A DNA stretch of 64,000 nucleotides, from contig CAAFTU010000054.1 of assembly GCA_900766005.1 (NCBI GenBank), positions 146,664-210,663 on the forward strand. The letters run 5' to 3'. The notes under the pieces are model-generated. The model ran no database searches. It saw only the letters and a list, made by a program, of their open reading frames with translations, and was not told where the DNA came from. Origin of the DNA: an uncultured Bacteroides sp. (lineage in GTDB: Bacteria > Bacteroidota > Bacteroidia > Bacteroidales > Bacteroidaceae). Below are positions 1 to 7,562 of the stretch, piece after piece (the stretch's first letter is position 1; each line of letters starts with the position of its first letter). Position numbers and translations under genes: made by a program.

Positions 1-402
1 TACGTGTGGGAACAGCATGTTCGTTTGCTTGGCGAACCGAAACTGTATTACGAAGAACTGAAACCGCTGGTTATCGAGTCGGCAGAAGCATTGAAGCAGC
101 TCGACAAGAAGAACGCTCCGTTGCTGGTTACTTTTAAGGGTGTGACGATTCCTAATGCAGAAGGCGGCAAGGTTTATGCATCGGAGGACGACAAACCGTT
201 TGATAAGGCCACTTTCGTGGAACATGACATGAAGTTTGTTGATGGGGGAGCCTGCGCTCCGCTTCACACCAGTCCGTATGCTCATTTTGCAGACGAGAAG
301 TTGCCGAAGGGTGAACTGAATGTAACTGGTATTCTGGCTAATTTCAAAGGTCAGTGGCAGCTGGTGGTTCGCACACTCGACGATGTGAAAAGAATTAAAT
401 AA
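1..402 (+). CDS. DUF5689-like protein, 3' end only
   Basis: The reading frame is open from the first base, so the gene starts upstream of the window; only about 133 C-terminal residues are present. The piece has an alternating beta-strand pattern (LLVTFKGVTI, ELNVTGILANFKGQWQLVVR) ending in the short tail VKRIK. I read this as the OB-fold-like end of a DUF5689-type Bacteroidales lipoprotein, a call made from memory of the family. The next gene starts 23 bp downstream on the same strand and is also a surface lipoprotein, so the two are probably co-transcribed. Function is unknown; a role in a cell-surface complex is inference. Confidence 0.5.
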   Translation, partial: YVWEQHVRLLGEPKLYYEELKPLVIESAEALKQLDKKNAPLLVTFKGVTIPNAEGGKVYASEDDKPFDKATFVEHDMKFVDGGACAPLHTSPYAHFADEKLPKGELNVTGILANFKGQWQLVVRTLDDVKRIK

Positions 403-425
403 TTACTGAACAACAAAATAGAATA

Positions 426-2222
426 ATGAATATGAAAAAGATTCTAAATGCTTTATTCGTAGCACTCTTGGCAGTGTTTACATTTAGCTCATGTAGCGAC
501 GTGCCTGCACCGTACGAGATTCTTGAACCGGGCAGTGGAAATCAAGGTGGTATGCAGGGTGGAGATGCTGCTAATCCATTTGGGTTGGATGCTAGTAATC
601 CAGTAAATGATTTCTCGGCAGATTTTGAAGAGCAGCCGGACTTTACTCCTGATGGTAAGTTTGATTCTAACTTGAACTATGATTATGAATTGGTCGGTTG
701 GAAAAACGTGGCAGAAGTAGGTGATCGTAAGTGGACAGGTGTTGTGTTTAAAAGTGGTGAAAAGTATTTGCGCGCAAGTTCCAACAAAGGTAAAGAAGCT
801 TCTTACACTTCATGGTTTATTTCACCTGCGTTTAATGTAGAGCAAATTAAGGATAAGACTGTATCTTTCGACTGTGCCGGTGCATTTTTTTATCAGACAA
901 CTACTTTGAAGGTATACTTCTTGGAATTGGTTGATGGTGTAATGAAGAAAACTCCATTGCCTGTGAATGGCATTCCGACTTCAGGTGAAAACTACAAATG
1001 GGTGAAGGGTATTAATGTAGATTTGAAAGATTTTGCCGGTAAGGTTGGTTTTATTGGTTTTGAATACGTGGGTGAAGGTGGTGAGAAGAAGTCTACTACT
1101 TACACGTTAGATAACATTAAGTGTGGTAAGGCTGAAGCTCAACCGGAAAAGCCACAACCGGAAAAGCCGCAAGAAACAGTGGTGGTAACCAACGACAAAC
1201 CATTCTCTGCAACTTTTGCAACGACTGAAGACGGATTTATCGCTGATGATGTAACCATCGATCCTGCTTTGAGTTATGTTTGGAAACACGATGCTGGTCG
1301 TGGCCAGTTCAAGGCTTCTGCAAGCAAGAAGGATGCAAGTGGTCAGTATGTAAACTATGTAACAGAAAGCTTGCTGAAATCTCCGTTGTTGGATTTGACA
1401 GCTTTGACTAAAGTGGTTCTTACTTTTGATCACTTTACAAACTTTATGAAAGGTGCCGACAACAAGCAATACTTCTCAGTTCAAGTACAAGAAGAAGGTC
1501 AGACTACTTGGGAAGCAGTAGCTATTCCTACTTATCCTGCTAAAGATGGTTATGATTTTGTAGCTTCTGGTGATATGGATTTGAGCAAGTATGCTGGTAA
1601 GAAGATCGTGGTTGCTTTCAAATATACAAGCGATGCGAAAGCTGCGGGTACTTGGGGCTTGAAGAATGTGAAAGTTTGTAATGGCGAAGGTGGTGGCCAA
1701 CAAGGTGGTGGCGACCAAGGAGGTCAGACCGATCCTCAGAAGCCGGCTGATTCAACTTTGAAGAACCTTAGCTTTGAAACTTGGGCAAACAAGGCACCCG
1801 AAGGTTGGGGTACAAGCAAAGTAAACAGCGTGACGTTCTCTGAAAGTACTGATGCATACGATGGCACTAAATCAGTTCTTTTGAAAGGTGATACACAGAA
1901 CAAGCGTTTTGCTTCAGACGCGTTGAAATTGGCTGAAGGTACTTATACTTTGACTGTTTACGCAAAGAAAGCAGCAGGTAACGGTGGTAAAATCCGTTTG
2001 GGATATGTTCCTTTGAAAGCTGATGGAGCTGCTGAAAGCAACCAGGCTTATAAATATCTGACTGACGCAACAGCTGTAACAGATGCTTGGACTGCATACT
2101 CTGCTGAATTTACAGTAGACGCTGCACTTGCTGCTAAAAACATGTCTGTTTTCGTAGCTAGCGGTAAGAGTGGTAACGGAAATGATTTCTTGATTGATAA
2201 GATTTCATTGACTAAGAAATAA
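426..2222 (+). CDS. Surface lipoprotein with choice-of-anchor-J-like and CBM-like domains
   Basis: 598 residues. A lipoprotein signal ends at FTFSSC, with Cys23 as the likely acylation site, followed by a Gly/Asn/Gln-rich linker. Two related beta-rich modules follow (about 60-235 and 255-420). Each has an 'NDFSADFEE / KPFSATFAT' start and a 'VGFIGFEY / IVVAFKYTSD' strand near a 'TLDNIK / GLKNVKV' end, typical of choice-of-anchor J (jelly-roll) repeats. They are separated by Pro-Glu-Lys repeats (EKPQPEKPQ). After a Gly/Gln linker, residues 445-598 resemble a carbohydrate-binding jelly roll ('LKNLSFETW ... GWG', ending 'FLIDKISL'). No catalytic motif is visible. It probably binds glycan or protein at the outer surface. 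A second in-frame ATG lies two codons in. A strong terminator follows. Confidence 0.7.
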   Translation: MNMKKILNALFVALLAVFTFSSCSDVPAPYEILEPGSGNQGGMQGGDAANPFGLDASNPVNDFSADFEEQPDFTPDGKFDSNLNYDYELVGWKNVAEVGDRKWTGVVFKSGEKYLRASSNKGKEASYTSWFISPAFNVEQIKDKTVSFDCAGAFFYQTTTLKVYFLELVDGVMKKTPLPVNGIPTSGENYKWVKGINVDLKDFAGKVGFIGFEYVGEGGEKKSTTYTLDNIKCGKAEAQPEKPQPEKPQETVVVTNDKPFSATFATTEDGFIADDVTIDPALSYVWKHDAGRGQFKASASKKDASGQYVNYVTESLLKSPLLDLTALTKVVLTFDHFTNFMKGADNKQYFSVQVQEEGQTTWEAVAIPTYPAKDGYDFVASGDMDLSKYAGKKIVVAFKYTSDAKAAGTWGLKNVKVCNGEGGGQQGGGDQGGQTDPQKPADSTLKNLSFETWANKAPEGWGTSKVNSVTFSESTDAYDGTKSVLLKGDTQNKRFASDALKLAEGTYTLTVYAKKAAGNGGKIRLGYVPLKADGAAESNQAYKYLTDATAVTDAWTAYSAEFTVDAALAAKNMSVFVASGKSGNGNDFLIDKISLTKK

Positions 2223-2246
2223 TCCATAAAAAATGGATGAGGAGAG

Positions 2247-2279
2247 GGGTGTATCGTTCATTACGATACACCCTTTTTT
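2247..2279 (+). terminator. Rho-independent terminator
   Basis: A perfect 10-bp stem (GGGTGTATCG / CGATACACCC) with a 7-nt loop is followed directly by six T. It lies 24 bp after the lipoprotein stop codon and ends that transcript. Confidence 0.9.
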
Positions 2280-2520
2280 CAGGTCTCTTGGCATAAGCAT
2301 ATCCTTGACCTTATGGACAGAAACTTCAATCTATGTGTATGGTCATAGATTAAACAGTTACACAAATTAAAGTCCTATAGCAATTCGGAAGGATGGCGTA
2401 AATCTGTTCATTTCATGTTTGTTGAAGGGTTCACCGGTGAAAGGTTCACTGTAACTATACTGATAATTAATTTGTTGGAGTGAAATGTGAAAGAGTGAAG
2501 GGATGAAATGAAATTCTGAA
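2280..2520. other. Non-coding stretch ahead of the repeat region
   Basis: No convincing coding frame. It holds a perfect 12-bp palindrome TTCACCGGTGAA at 2430-2441 and several scattered GTGAA/TGAAAGG words (about 2420-2515). Similar TGAAGGGTGAAAG words precede the matching repeat element near 62950, so this stretch is probably the outer edge of the same repeat family rather than unique spacer. Confidence 0.5.
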
Positions 2521-2570
2521 AACCGTCTACTGATGTAGCTTGTAAAAAGAAAAACCGTCTACTCAATCAG
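2521..2570 (+). repeat. Dispersed repeat element X, copy 1
   Basis: About 50 bp with an internal direct repeat (AACCGTCTACT, twice, 33 bp apart) around a TGTAAAAAGA core. A closely similar copy in the same orientation is at 62997-63048. Both copies sit just upstream of an array of 22-bp units, so X and the array look like one composite intergenic element. Confidence 0.7.
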
Positions 2571-2595
2571 GGTACGAAAGACCTATAATCGTACT

Positions 2596-2955
2596 CAAAC
2601 CTATAGGTTTTTACCTCGTAAACCTATAGGTTTATGCTCCCTAAACCTATGCTTTTTGTCCCCTAAACCTATGCTTTAGGGAGGCTAAAGTGCCGCTTTA
2701 CGATGGCTAACTTGCTGCTTTGTGAAAACGAACTGAGTACTCTATGAAGATAAACAGACCATCTGCGAGGTGTAAGTTGCGTGAGTAAACCGAATAGATT
2801 GTTATTAACAGGTTTTTGTTTGTCTGTTAATAACGTGGAATATGCTACTATTAACAGGTGAAATGATAGTTGTTAACAGCTAAATCGGCAGTTATTAACA
2901 GATTTTCTTGCGGTTGTTGATAACTAAAAAATCGGTTCATAACTTGTGGAAATAA
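2596..2955 (+). repeat. Array of diverged 22-bp tandem units, copy 1
   Basis: Clear units start at 2596, 2619, 2642, 2664, 2686 and 2708. Most begin TAAACCTATGCTTT or a variant, and two carry AAACCTATAGGTTT. A second sub-family built on GTTATTAACAG keeps nearly the same register, with units at about 2798, 2823 (inverted motif), 2846, 2868, 2890 and 2912, spaced 22-25 bp. Weakly similar units may bridge 2730-2797. The array ends about 20-40 bp before the promoter of the AAA-ATPase gene. A sister array is at 63125-63256 and shares a 25-bp exact match (2665-2689 with 63148-63172). There are no spacers, so it is not CRISPR. Function is unknown. Confidence 0.75.
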
Positions 2956-2972
2956 GAAATAGGACTGATTCC

Positions 2973-3003
2973 GTTGCATTTTGCTGCCAAATGATTATCT
3001 TTG
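2973..3003 (+). promoter_or_regulatory. Bacteroides-type promoter for the AAA-ATPase gene
   Basis: -33 GTTG at 2973-2976, a 19-bp spacer, and -7 TATCTTTG at 2996-3003, matching TAnnTTTG. Transcription would start near 3010, which rules out an upstream TTG start at 3008 and supports ATG 3029. Confidence 0.65.
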
Positions 3004-3028
3004 AAATTTGATTGTAAGAGAATGGATT

Positions 3029-4591
3029 ATGGATAGAATGATTCGCAAATTCCCGATTGGCATTCAGAATTTTGAAAGTCTGATAAAGGATGGCTATGTG
3101 TATGTAGATAAGACTGCATTAGTATATCAGTTAGCAAACACAGGGCGATATTATTTTCTTAGTCGCCCTCGCCGATTTGGTAAGAGTTTGTTGCTGTCTA
3201 CCATTGAAGCTTATATGAGCGGAAAGAAAGAATTGTTCAAGGGGCTGGCTTTGGAATCGTTGGAACAGGAGTGGGAGGAACATCCTATTTTCCATCTGGA
3301 CTTGAATACGGAAGAGTATAAGAACTTGGATAGCTTGAAGAGGCGGTTGGATAACACATTGTCTTATTGGGAACAGCTTTATGGCACAAGACCTTCGGAA
3401 ACTTCTTTGCCGTTGCGCTTTGAAGGTATTGTGAGGCGTGCGTGTGAGCAGACGGGACATCGTGTCGTTATTTTGGTGGATGAGTATGATAAGCCTATGT
3501 TGCAGGCTATCGGTAACGAGGAGCTACAGGAAGAATACCGAAGTTTATTGAAGGCATTCTATTCTGTGCTGAAGTCGCAAGACAGGTATATCAGATTGGC
3601 TTTTCTTACAGGGGTAACAAAATTTGGCAAAGTGAGCGTGTTTAGTGATCTCAACAATCTGAATGATATCTCTATGGATCAGCGGTATGTGGATGTCTGT
3701 GGCTTGACAGACAAGGAGTTGCATGATAATTTTGATGATGATATACAGCAGCTGGGAAGGCACTGCGGCTTGTCAAAGGAGGAGTGTTATGCGAAGTTGA
3801 AAACACAATATGACGGCTATCATTTCCGAAAGAGCGGTGCGGGACTTTATAATCCGTTCAGTATTCTCAATACATTGGCTAAGCTGGAGTTCGCTGATTA
3901 TTGGTTCGAAACGGGTACCCCTTCGTTTTTGGCCTATCTGTTGAAGCATTCCAATTATCAGTTGGAGCGCATTACGGAAGAGCAGATTCCGGGTGATTTG
4001 TTGGGTAGTGTAGATTCGATGTTGCATAATCCTATTCCTATCATTTATCAAAGTGGTTATTTGACGATAAAAGGGTATGATGATGAATTTGGCGTTTATC
4101 AGCTGGGCTTTCCTAATAAGGAAGTGGAGAATGGGTTTATCAAGTACTTATTACCTTTTTATACACCTGTTTCAGAGCAAGAATCCAGTTTTGTGATAAC
4201 CAATTTTATTATGGATATTCGTCGAGGTAATCCGGGTAGTTTCATGCAACGGTTGCAGTCGATGTTTGCCGATACTGATTATAAAGTAGTGGGTAAAATG
4301 GAACTCTATTTTCAGAATGCCTTATTTTTGGTGTTCAAAATGTTAGGGTTTTATGTTGAAGTGGAACGAGCTACCAGTAATGGTCGTATAGATGTTGTGC
4401 TACAAACGAAAGACTATGTGTATGTGATGGAACTTAAACTGGATGGTAGTGCAGATGAAGCTTTACGTCAAGTAGAGGAAAGAGGGTATGCTTTGCCTTT
4501 TGCAAAGGATACTCGTAAATTGTATAAAATTGGTGTGAATTTTTCTTCTGATACTCGTGGAATCGAAGAATGGAAAATAGTTGGCGAATAG
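3029..4591 (+). CDS. AAA-ATPase-like / PD-(D/E)XK nuclease protein (DUF1703 type)
   Basis: 520 residues. The N-terminal region is AAA-ATPase-like: the PIGIQNF motif near residue 9, a Walker A variant SRPRRFGKS (45-53) and Walker B VVILVDEYD (about 146-154). The C-terminal part has the PD-(D/E)XK nuclease signature GRIDVV...VMELKL (about 452-471). This pair of domains is common and multi-copy in Bacteroidales; cellular role is not established. ATG 3029 is chosen because the promoter rules out TTG 3008 and because it leaves seven residues before the F/YPIG motif, the same as in the paralogue at 59363-60928. ATG 3038 is the alternative. The nuclease lipoprotein 37 bp downstream may share its transcript. 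No signal peptide, so cytosolic. Confidence 0.85.
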   Translation: MDRMIRKFPIGIQNFESLIKDGYVYVDKTALVYQLANTGRYYFLSRPRRFGKSLLLSTIEAYMSGKKELFKGLALESLEQEWEEHPIFHLDLNTEEYKNLDSLKRRLDNTLSYWEQLYGTRPSETSLPLRFEGIVRRACEQTGHRVVILVDEYDKPMLQAIGNEELQEEYRSLLKAFYSVLKSQDRYIRLAFLTGVTKFGKVSVFSDLNNLNDISMDQRYVDVCGLTDKELHDNFDDDIQQLGRHCGLSKEECYAKLKTQYDGYHFRKSGAGLYNPFSILNTLAKLEFADYWFETGTPSFLAYLLKHSNYQLERITEEQIPGDLLGSVDSMLHNPIPIIYQSGYLTIKGYDDEFGVYQLGFPNKEVENGFIKYLLPFYTPVSEQESSFVITNFIMDIRRGNPGSFMQRLQSMFADTDYKVVGKMELYFQNALFLVFKMLGFYVEVERATSNGRIDVVLQTKDYVYVMELKLDGSADEALRQVEERGYALPFAKDTRKLYKIGVNFSSDTRGIEEWKIVGE

Positions 4592-4628
4592 CCCTGGAGT
4601 GTGATTATAGTTAGAAAGTAAGTATATA

Positions 4629-5474
4629 ATGAAAAAAATGAAAGGTAGATTTTTAATTGCTAGTCTGTTGTGTTTGTGTTTTTATGCTTGTGGAAATGAC
4701 GATGAAGGAGGGGATTTCCTTCCTGAAGACGGTATCGAGTTGCCGGCTCTCCGTAGCGGAGCAAATGATGTGCTGGTGAGTCATTCCACTCAATTCAAAG
4801 GCAACAGGGTCATCACGTTTACAGCAGAGTATGATAAAAGCAAGAAGCATGCCCGCTGGGTGGCCTTCCGCTTCGACCGCTTTTCGGGGCAGAAACAGGT
4901 GGACCGGAGTAATGAACCATTTGCGCCTGACCCTACGGTAGAGGCTTCGGCACAACGTGTGCAAGCTGATTTCGGGAAAAGAGGGTATAATAGAGGGCAT
5001 ATCTGTGCTTCGGCCGACCGTCTGTATTCGCGCGAGGCGAATGAGCAGACTTTCTATTATACAAATATGAGTCCGCAGACCTATAGATTTAATACGGGGG
5101 TGTGGCTGAATTTGGAGAGTAAAGTGCAAGCCTGGGGGCGCAGCTGCAAGGGAGCGGATGCTTTGTATGTGGTGAAGGGCGGTACGATTGATAAGGCGGA
5201 CCAGATTAAGGAGTACATCGGGGGCGACCGCACGAAGCCGGTGCCTAAGTATTATTACATGGCATTACTGTTCCGTCAAGATAATATGTATAAGGCAATT
5301 GCATTTTGGACGGAGCATGACAAACCGAATGTGTCGAATGTGTCTTCTTGTGCGATTTCTATCGACGAACTGGAGAAACGCACGGGCATCGACTTCTTCC
5401 CAGCTTTGTCGGACAAACTGGAAAATGCCGTTGAGGCTTCGTTTTCCGTAAAGCAGTGGCCGGGACTGAATTAA
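4629..5474 (+). CDS. DNA/RNA non-specific endonuclease lipoprotein
   Basis: 281 residues with a lipoprotein signal (CLCFYACGND; Cys near residue 21). The NUC1/non-specific endonuclease core is clear: the catalytic segment YNRGHICASADR (family form DRGH, here NRGH, with the His as general base) followed by TFYYTNMSPQ, which supplies the metal-binding Asn region. The family cleaves DNA and RNA without sequence preference using Mg2+. With lipidation it would act at the cell surface or in the periplasm, probably to scavenge nucleic acid. It lies 37 bp after the AAA/PD-(D/E)XK gene and is closed by its own terminator. The D-to-N change in the DRGH motif also occurs in active family members. Confidence 0.9.
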   Translation: MKKMKGRFLIASLLCLCFYACGNDDEGGDFLPEDGIELPALRSGANDVLVSHSTQFKGNRVITFTAEYDKSKKHARWVAFRFDRFSGQKQVDRSNEPFAPDPTVEASAQRVQADFGKRGYNRGHICASADRLYSREANEQTFYYTNMSPQTYRFNTGVWLNLESKVQAWGRSCKGADALYVVKGGTIDKADQIKEYIGGDRTKPVPKYYYMALLFRQDNMYKAIAFWTEHDKPNVSNVSSCAISIDELEKRTGIDFFPALSDKLENAVEASFSVKQWPGLN

Positions 5475-5496
5475 CCGATGTTCTTGAGTGTATATT

Positions 5497-5533
5497 GGAG
5501 GTGTGCCGTAATGCACGATGCACCTCCTTTTTT
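5497..5533 (+). terminator. Rho-independent terminator
   Basis: Stem GGAGGTG / CACCTCC, with a partly pairing inner TGC...GCA, followed by six T. It closes the nuclease transcript between two convergent genes. Confidence 0.85.
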
Positions 5534-5559
5534 GTTCATCACAATACAAATCTGGTAAT

Positions 5560-5946
5560 TTATTTTTGCTTTATACTAATTGTATTATAGTAATTCCCGT
5601 CTTGTATTACTGCTTTAAATAATCTTTCTGAGTTTGTGGTATTGGGGGTTACTTTTATGAACAGTGATTTGTGACCTGTCTTTTCTATATAAATACCACC
5701 TCCTTCTATCACTTTATCGTGAATAGAATGTGCCCTATATATGGTGTCTTTTGTGGATATTTCGGTAAGCCACCAGTTATCACCTTTCTTTGTTTGTAAT
5801 TCAATAGAGTCTTTATTTGAGTTAAAGATAACTTCTCTAGTTTCAAGCCCTATTGTATCTGTTGCATTACCGACATCATCATTGTGACATGAGGTGAATG
5901 TATAAAAAAGAGAGATGAAAAATATGAGATTAAAGTTCTTCTTCAT
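5560..5946 (-). CDS. Small BACON-like lipoprotein beside a C10 protease
   Basis: 128 residues. The signal ends at FYTFTSC with Cys about 20, then DDVGN. The rest looks like one Ig-like BACON-type fold: REVIFNSNKDSIELQTKKG, then SLFIKVTPNTTNSERLF, then GNYYNTISIKQK. It begins 3 bp after the stop of the C10 protease, so the two are translated from one mRNA. In B. fragilis, C10 proteases are known to be paired with small inhibitor proteins, which raises the possibility that this is an inhibitor or a surface partner. That is inference from position; the sequence itself shows only a BACON-like fold. Confidence 0.65.
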   Translation of the reverse strand: MKKNFNLIFFISLFYTFTSCHNDDVGNATDTIGLETREVIFNSNKDSIELQTKKGDNWWLTEISTKDTIYRAHSIHDKVIEGGGIYIEKTGHKSLFIKVTPNTTNSERLFKAVIQDGNYYNTISIKQK

Positions 5947-5949
5947 TGT

Positions 5950-7215
5950 TTATTTTTTTATAATGTTAATATATGGAATAATTTCAATATTGTAAGGGTA
6001 GTTCCCTTTTCCTGCTGCTCTGCTGGAAGGGAAAGAAGGTCCGTCCCCTCCATTGAAGATTCCTGCTAGGTAATATCCATTGGAAAAACCGTCCCAACCC
6101 CAATTTAAGTGTAGGTAATTTTCTTTCTCTGTATATGAATGATGTACTTTATCGCTTCCTTTTCTATATACATCAACTTGCCTTTCTCGTTGAAAATATC
6201 CATCAGAGACCCAAGCATGTCCATTCTTATAGTATTTAATACCTATTATATTTTTCTTAACAGAGTTACCGCATATTATAACTGGGCATTTGGCTTTAAT
6301 TGATGTTATAACATCCCATTGGCTATAAGCCTGTGGTTTTCCTGGTTTTCTATACCCCATTTTCTCAAAGCATTCTGGTATATTTTTTCTTTTTGCTCCG
6401 CTTGCATCTATACCCCAGTCCATTTTAACCAAATCGCCAATGTTTCTAAAGAGATGAGCGACACTTGGAGAGTTGGGATTTTTTTTCATTTCCGCCCAAT
6501 TATATGTTACTCCATTGTATCCTGAAGGCTTTTCATGATATGACATTACTTGAGCGGTTGCAGTTGCTATGCATCCTGTAAGAGCTCTTTGTCCTTGTAT
6601 AAGTGGAGCAGCATTGTTATATGGGCTCCTTTGTCCCCATTTTACAGAAATTAAAGGTTGTACTCTTTCTGTTTCTTTCCATTCTCTAGGCCTTTTTTCG
6701 TAATGAGGTAATTTATGTCTAGTTTGAGGTACTTCTGAAGAAATGTCTTCTGCTTCAAATTCAGTTTTATATTTGTCAGTATTGGAAAGGTATTTTTGAA
6801 TCAAATCAAAAAAGAAAGACAACTCTTTATACCGAATAGTATCACTTAACAAAAGATTACCAGTTTCAGAGTAAGCTATAATAGGAGTTGTGTTTGGATT
6901 AGCTGATACGATGGCATAACCATTCCCATTTTCTGCATTAGCAATATAAAAAGATGGGGCGTTTTTTGGGGGTACAGTATCTCTGTAATAATAGACTTCA
7001 TTGTTTATTGTGTAATTAGTTGAGCTTATGCGTGTACTGCTTCCAAAGTTTTTTATAAAATTTTTAACTTCAATTATGGCGTTCTCTTTAGTTCGATAAG
7101 TCGGCGTTTCATTTACTGCATACACTAGTGAAAAAGGTTGTTTTATTTCTTCTATTTCAGAAGAACAACTAATAAAAATGAAAATAAAAAAAATAACAGA
7201 ATAGTAGGTTTTCAT
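5950..7215 (-). CDS. C10 (streptopain-like) cysteine protease lipoprotein
   Basis: 421 residues. Lipoprotein signal with Cys17 (FISC|SSE). Residues 30-150 resemble the Spi/inhibitor-type prodomain (YAIVSANPNTTPIIAYSE). The catalytic region starts near 188 (VKWGQRSPYN). The nucleophile is Cys215 in TGCIATATAQVM, the catalytic His333 is in NGHAWVSDGY, and the conserved Trp motif is LNWGWDG (371-377). The family (SpeB, interpain, Bfp) consists of proteases made as zymogens. Lipidation would put it on the cell envelope. All active-site residues are intact. A second, diverged C10 protease lies at 57160-58614, also followed by a small lipoprotein. Confidence 0.9.
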   Translation of the reverse strand: MKTYYSVIFFIFIFISCSSEIEEIKQPFSLVYAVNETPTYRTKENAIIEVKNFIKNFGSSTRISSTNYTINNEVYYYRDTVPPKNAPSFYIANAENGNGYAIVSANPNTTPIIAYSETGNLLLSDTIRYKELSFFFDLIQKYLSNTDKYKTEFEAEDISSEVPQTRHKLPHYEKRPREWKETERVQPLISVKWGQRSPYNNAAPLIQGQRALTGCIATATAQVMSYHEKPSGYNGVTYNWAEMKKNPNSPSVAHLFRNIGDLVKMDWGIDASGAKRKNIPECFEKMGYRKPGKPQAYSQWDVITSIKAKCPVIICGNSVKKNIIGIKYYKNGHAWVSDGYFQRERQVDVYRKGSDKVHHSYTEKENYLHLNWGWDGFSNGYYLAGIFNGGDGPSFPSSRAAGKGNYPYNIEIIPYINIIKK

Positions 7216-7238
7216 AAAATTGTTTTTTTAATTATTTG

Positions 7239-7269
7239 CAAATGTAAAATGGATAAGTGCGATTGGCAA
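7239..7269 (-). promoter_or_regulatory. Promoter of the C10 protease operon
   Basis: Read on the minus strand: -33 TTG (7269-7267), a 20-bp spacer, and -7 TACATTTG (7246-7239), a full match to TAnnTTTG. The leader to the ATG is about 20 nt. Confidence 0.7.
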
Positions 7270-7429
7270 TACCTAAAAATAGGTATTTATCTATTAATTG
7301 TCTATCATGTAAAGTAGTGTATGTTGATTGAATAGTTTTGTATGATGTTTTTTGTTGGTTGGGATTGTAAGGACGATGATGTCTCTTTGTCATAGTTGAA
7401 AATCTATATAAAATCTTTAGGTAATAACA

Positions 7430-7465
7430 AAGTCCCAGCTTGTGAAAGTCGGGGCTTAGTTTTTA
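7430..7465 (+). terminator. Orphan terminator in a 347-bp intergenic gap
   Basis: Stem AAGTCCC / GGGGCTT (one G-U pair) extended by CTT/AAG, then AGTTTTT. It points rightward but no plus-strand gene lies upstream before the nuclease, which has its own terminator. A -7-like TAGTTTTG sits at 7333-7340, so a transcript of about 115 nt is possible; a good -33 is missing. Apart from this and the two flanking promoters, I see nothing in 7216-7562. Confidence 0.5.
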
Positions 7466-7527
7466 TATTTGTTTGGTGTTGCTGTAATAAATACACCTGT
7501 TATGTGACAGGAAAATGAAAAAATATA

Positions 7528-7535
7528 TATTTTTG
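7528..7535 (+). promoter_or_regulatory. -7 element of the outer-membrane receptor gene
   Basis: TATTTTTG matches TAnnTTTG and lies 27 bp before the ATG. The -33 region (TTATGTG near 7500) is weak. Confidence 0.5.
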
Positions 7536-7562
7536 CAGGCGTAACTGTAATCTTATGTACGT

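Noticed and set aside
2596..2955. CRISPR array
   Set aside because: The 22-bp units are contiguous, with no spacers, and no cas genes are in the window.
2798..2955. Replication origin with DnaA boxes
   Set aside because: TTATTAACA is close to a DnaA box, but the units are in a 22-bp array that grades into unrelated motifs, and no dnaA/dnaN-type genes or AT-rich unwinding region are nearby.
3008..3028. TTG start for the first AAA-ATPase gene
   Set aside because: It coincides with the predicted transcription start, and the paralogue supports ATG 3029.
3029..5474. Anti-phage defence island made of the AAA/PD-(D/E)XK gene and the nuclease
   Set aside because: The nuclease is a secreted lipoprotein, not cytosolic, and no other defence genes (restriction, toxin-antitoxin, CBASS) are near.
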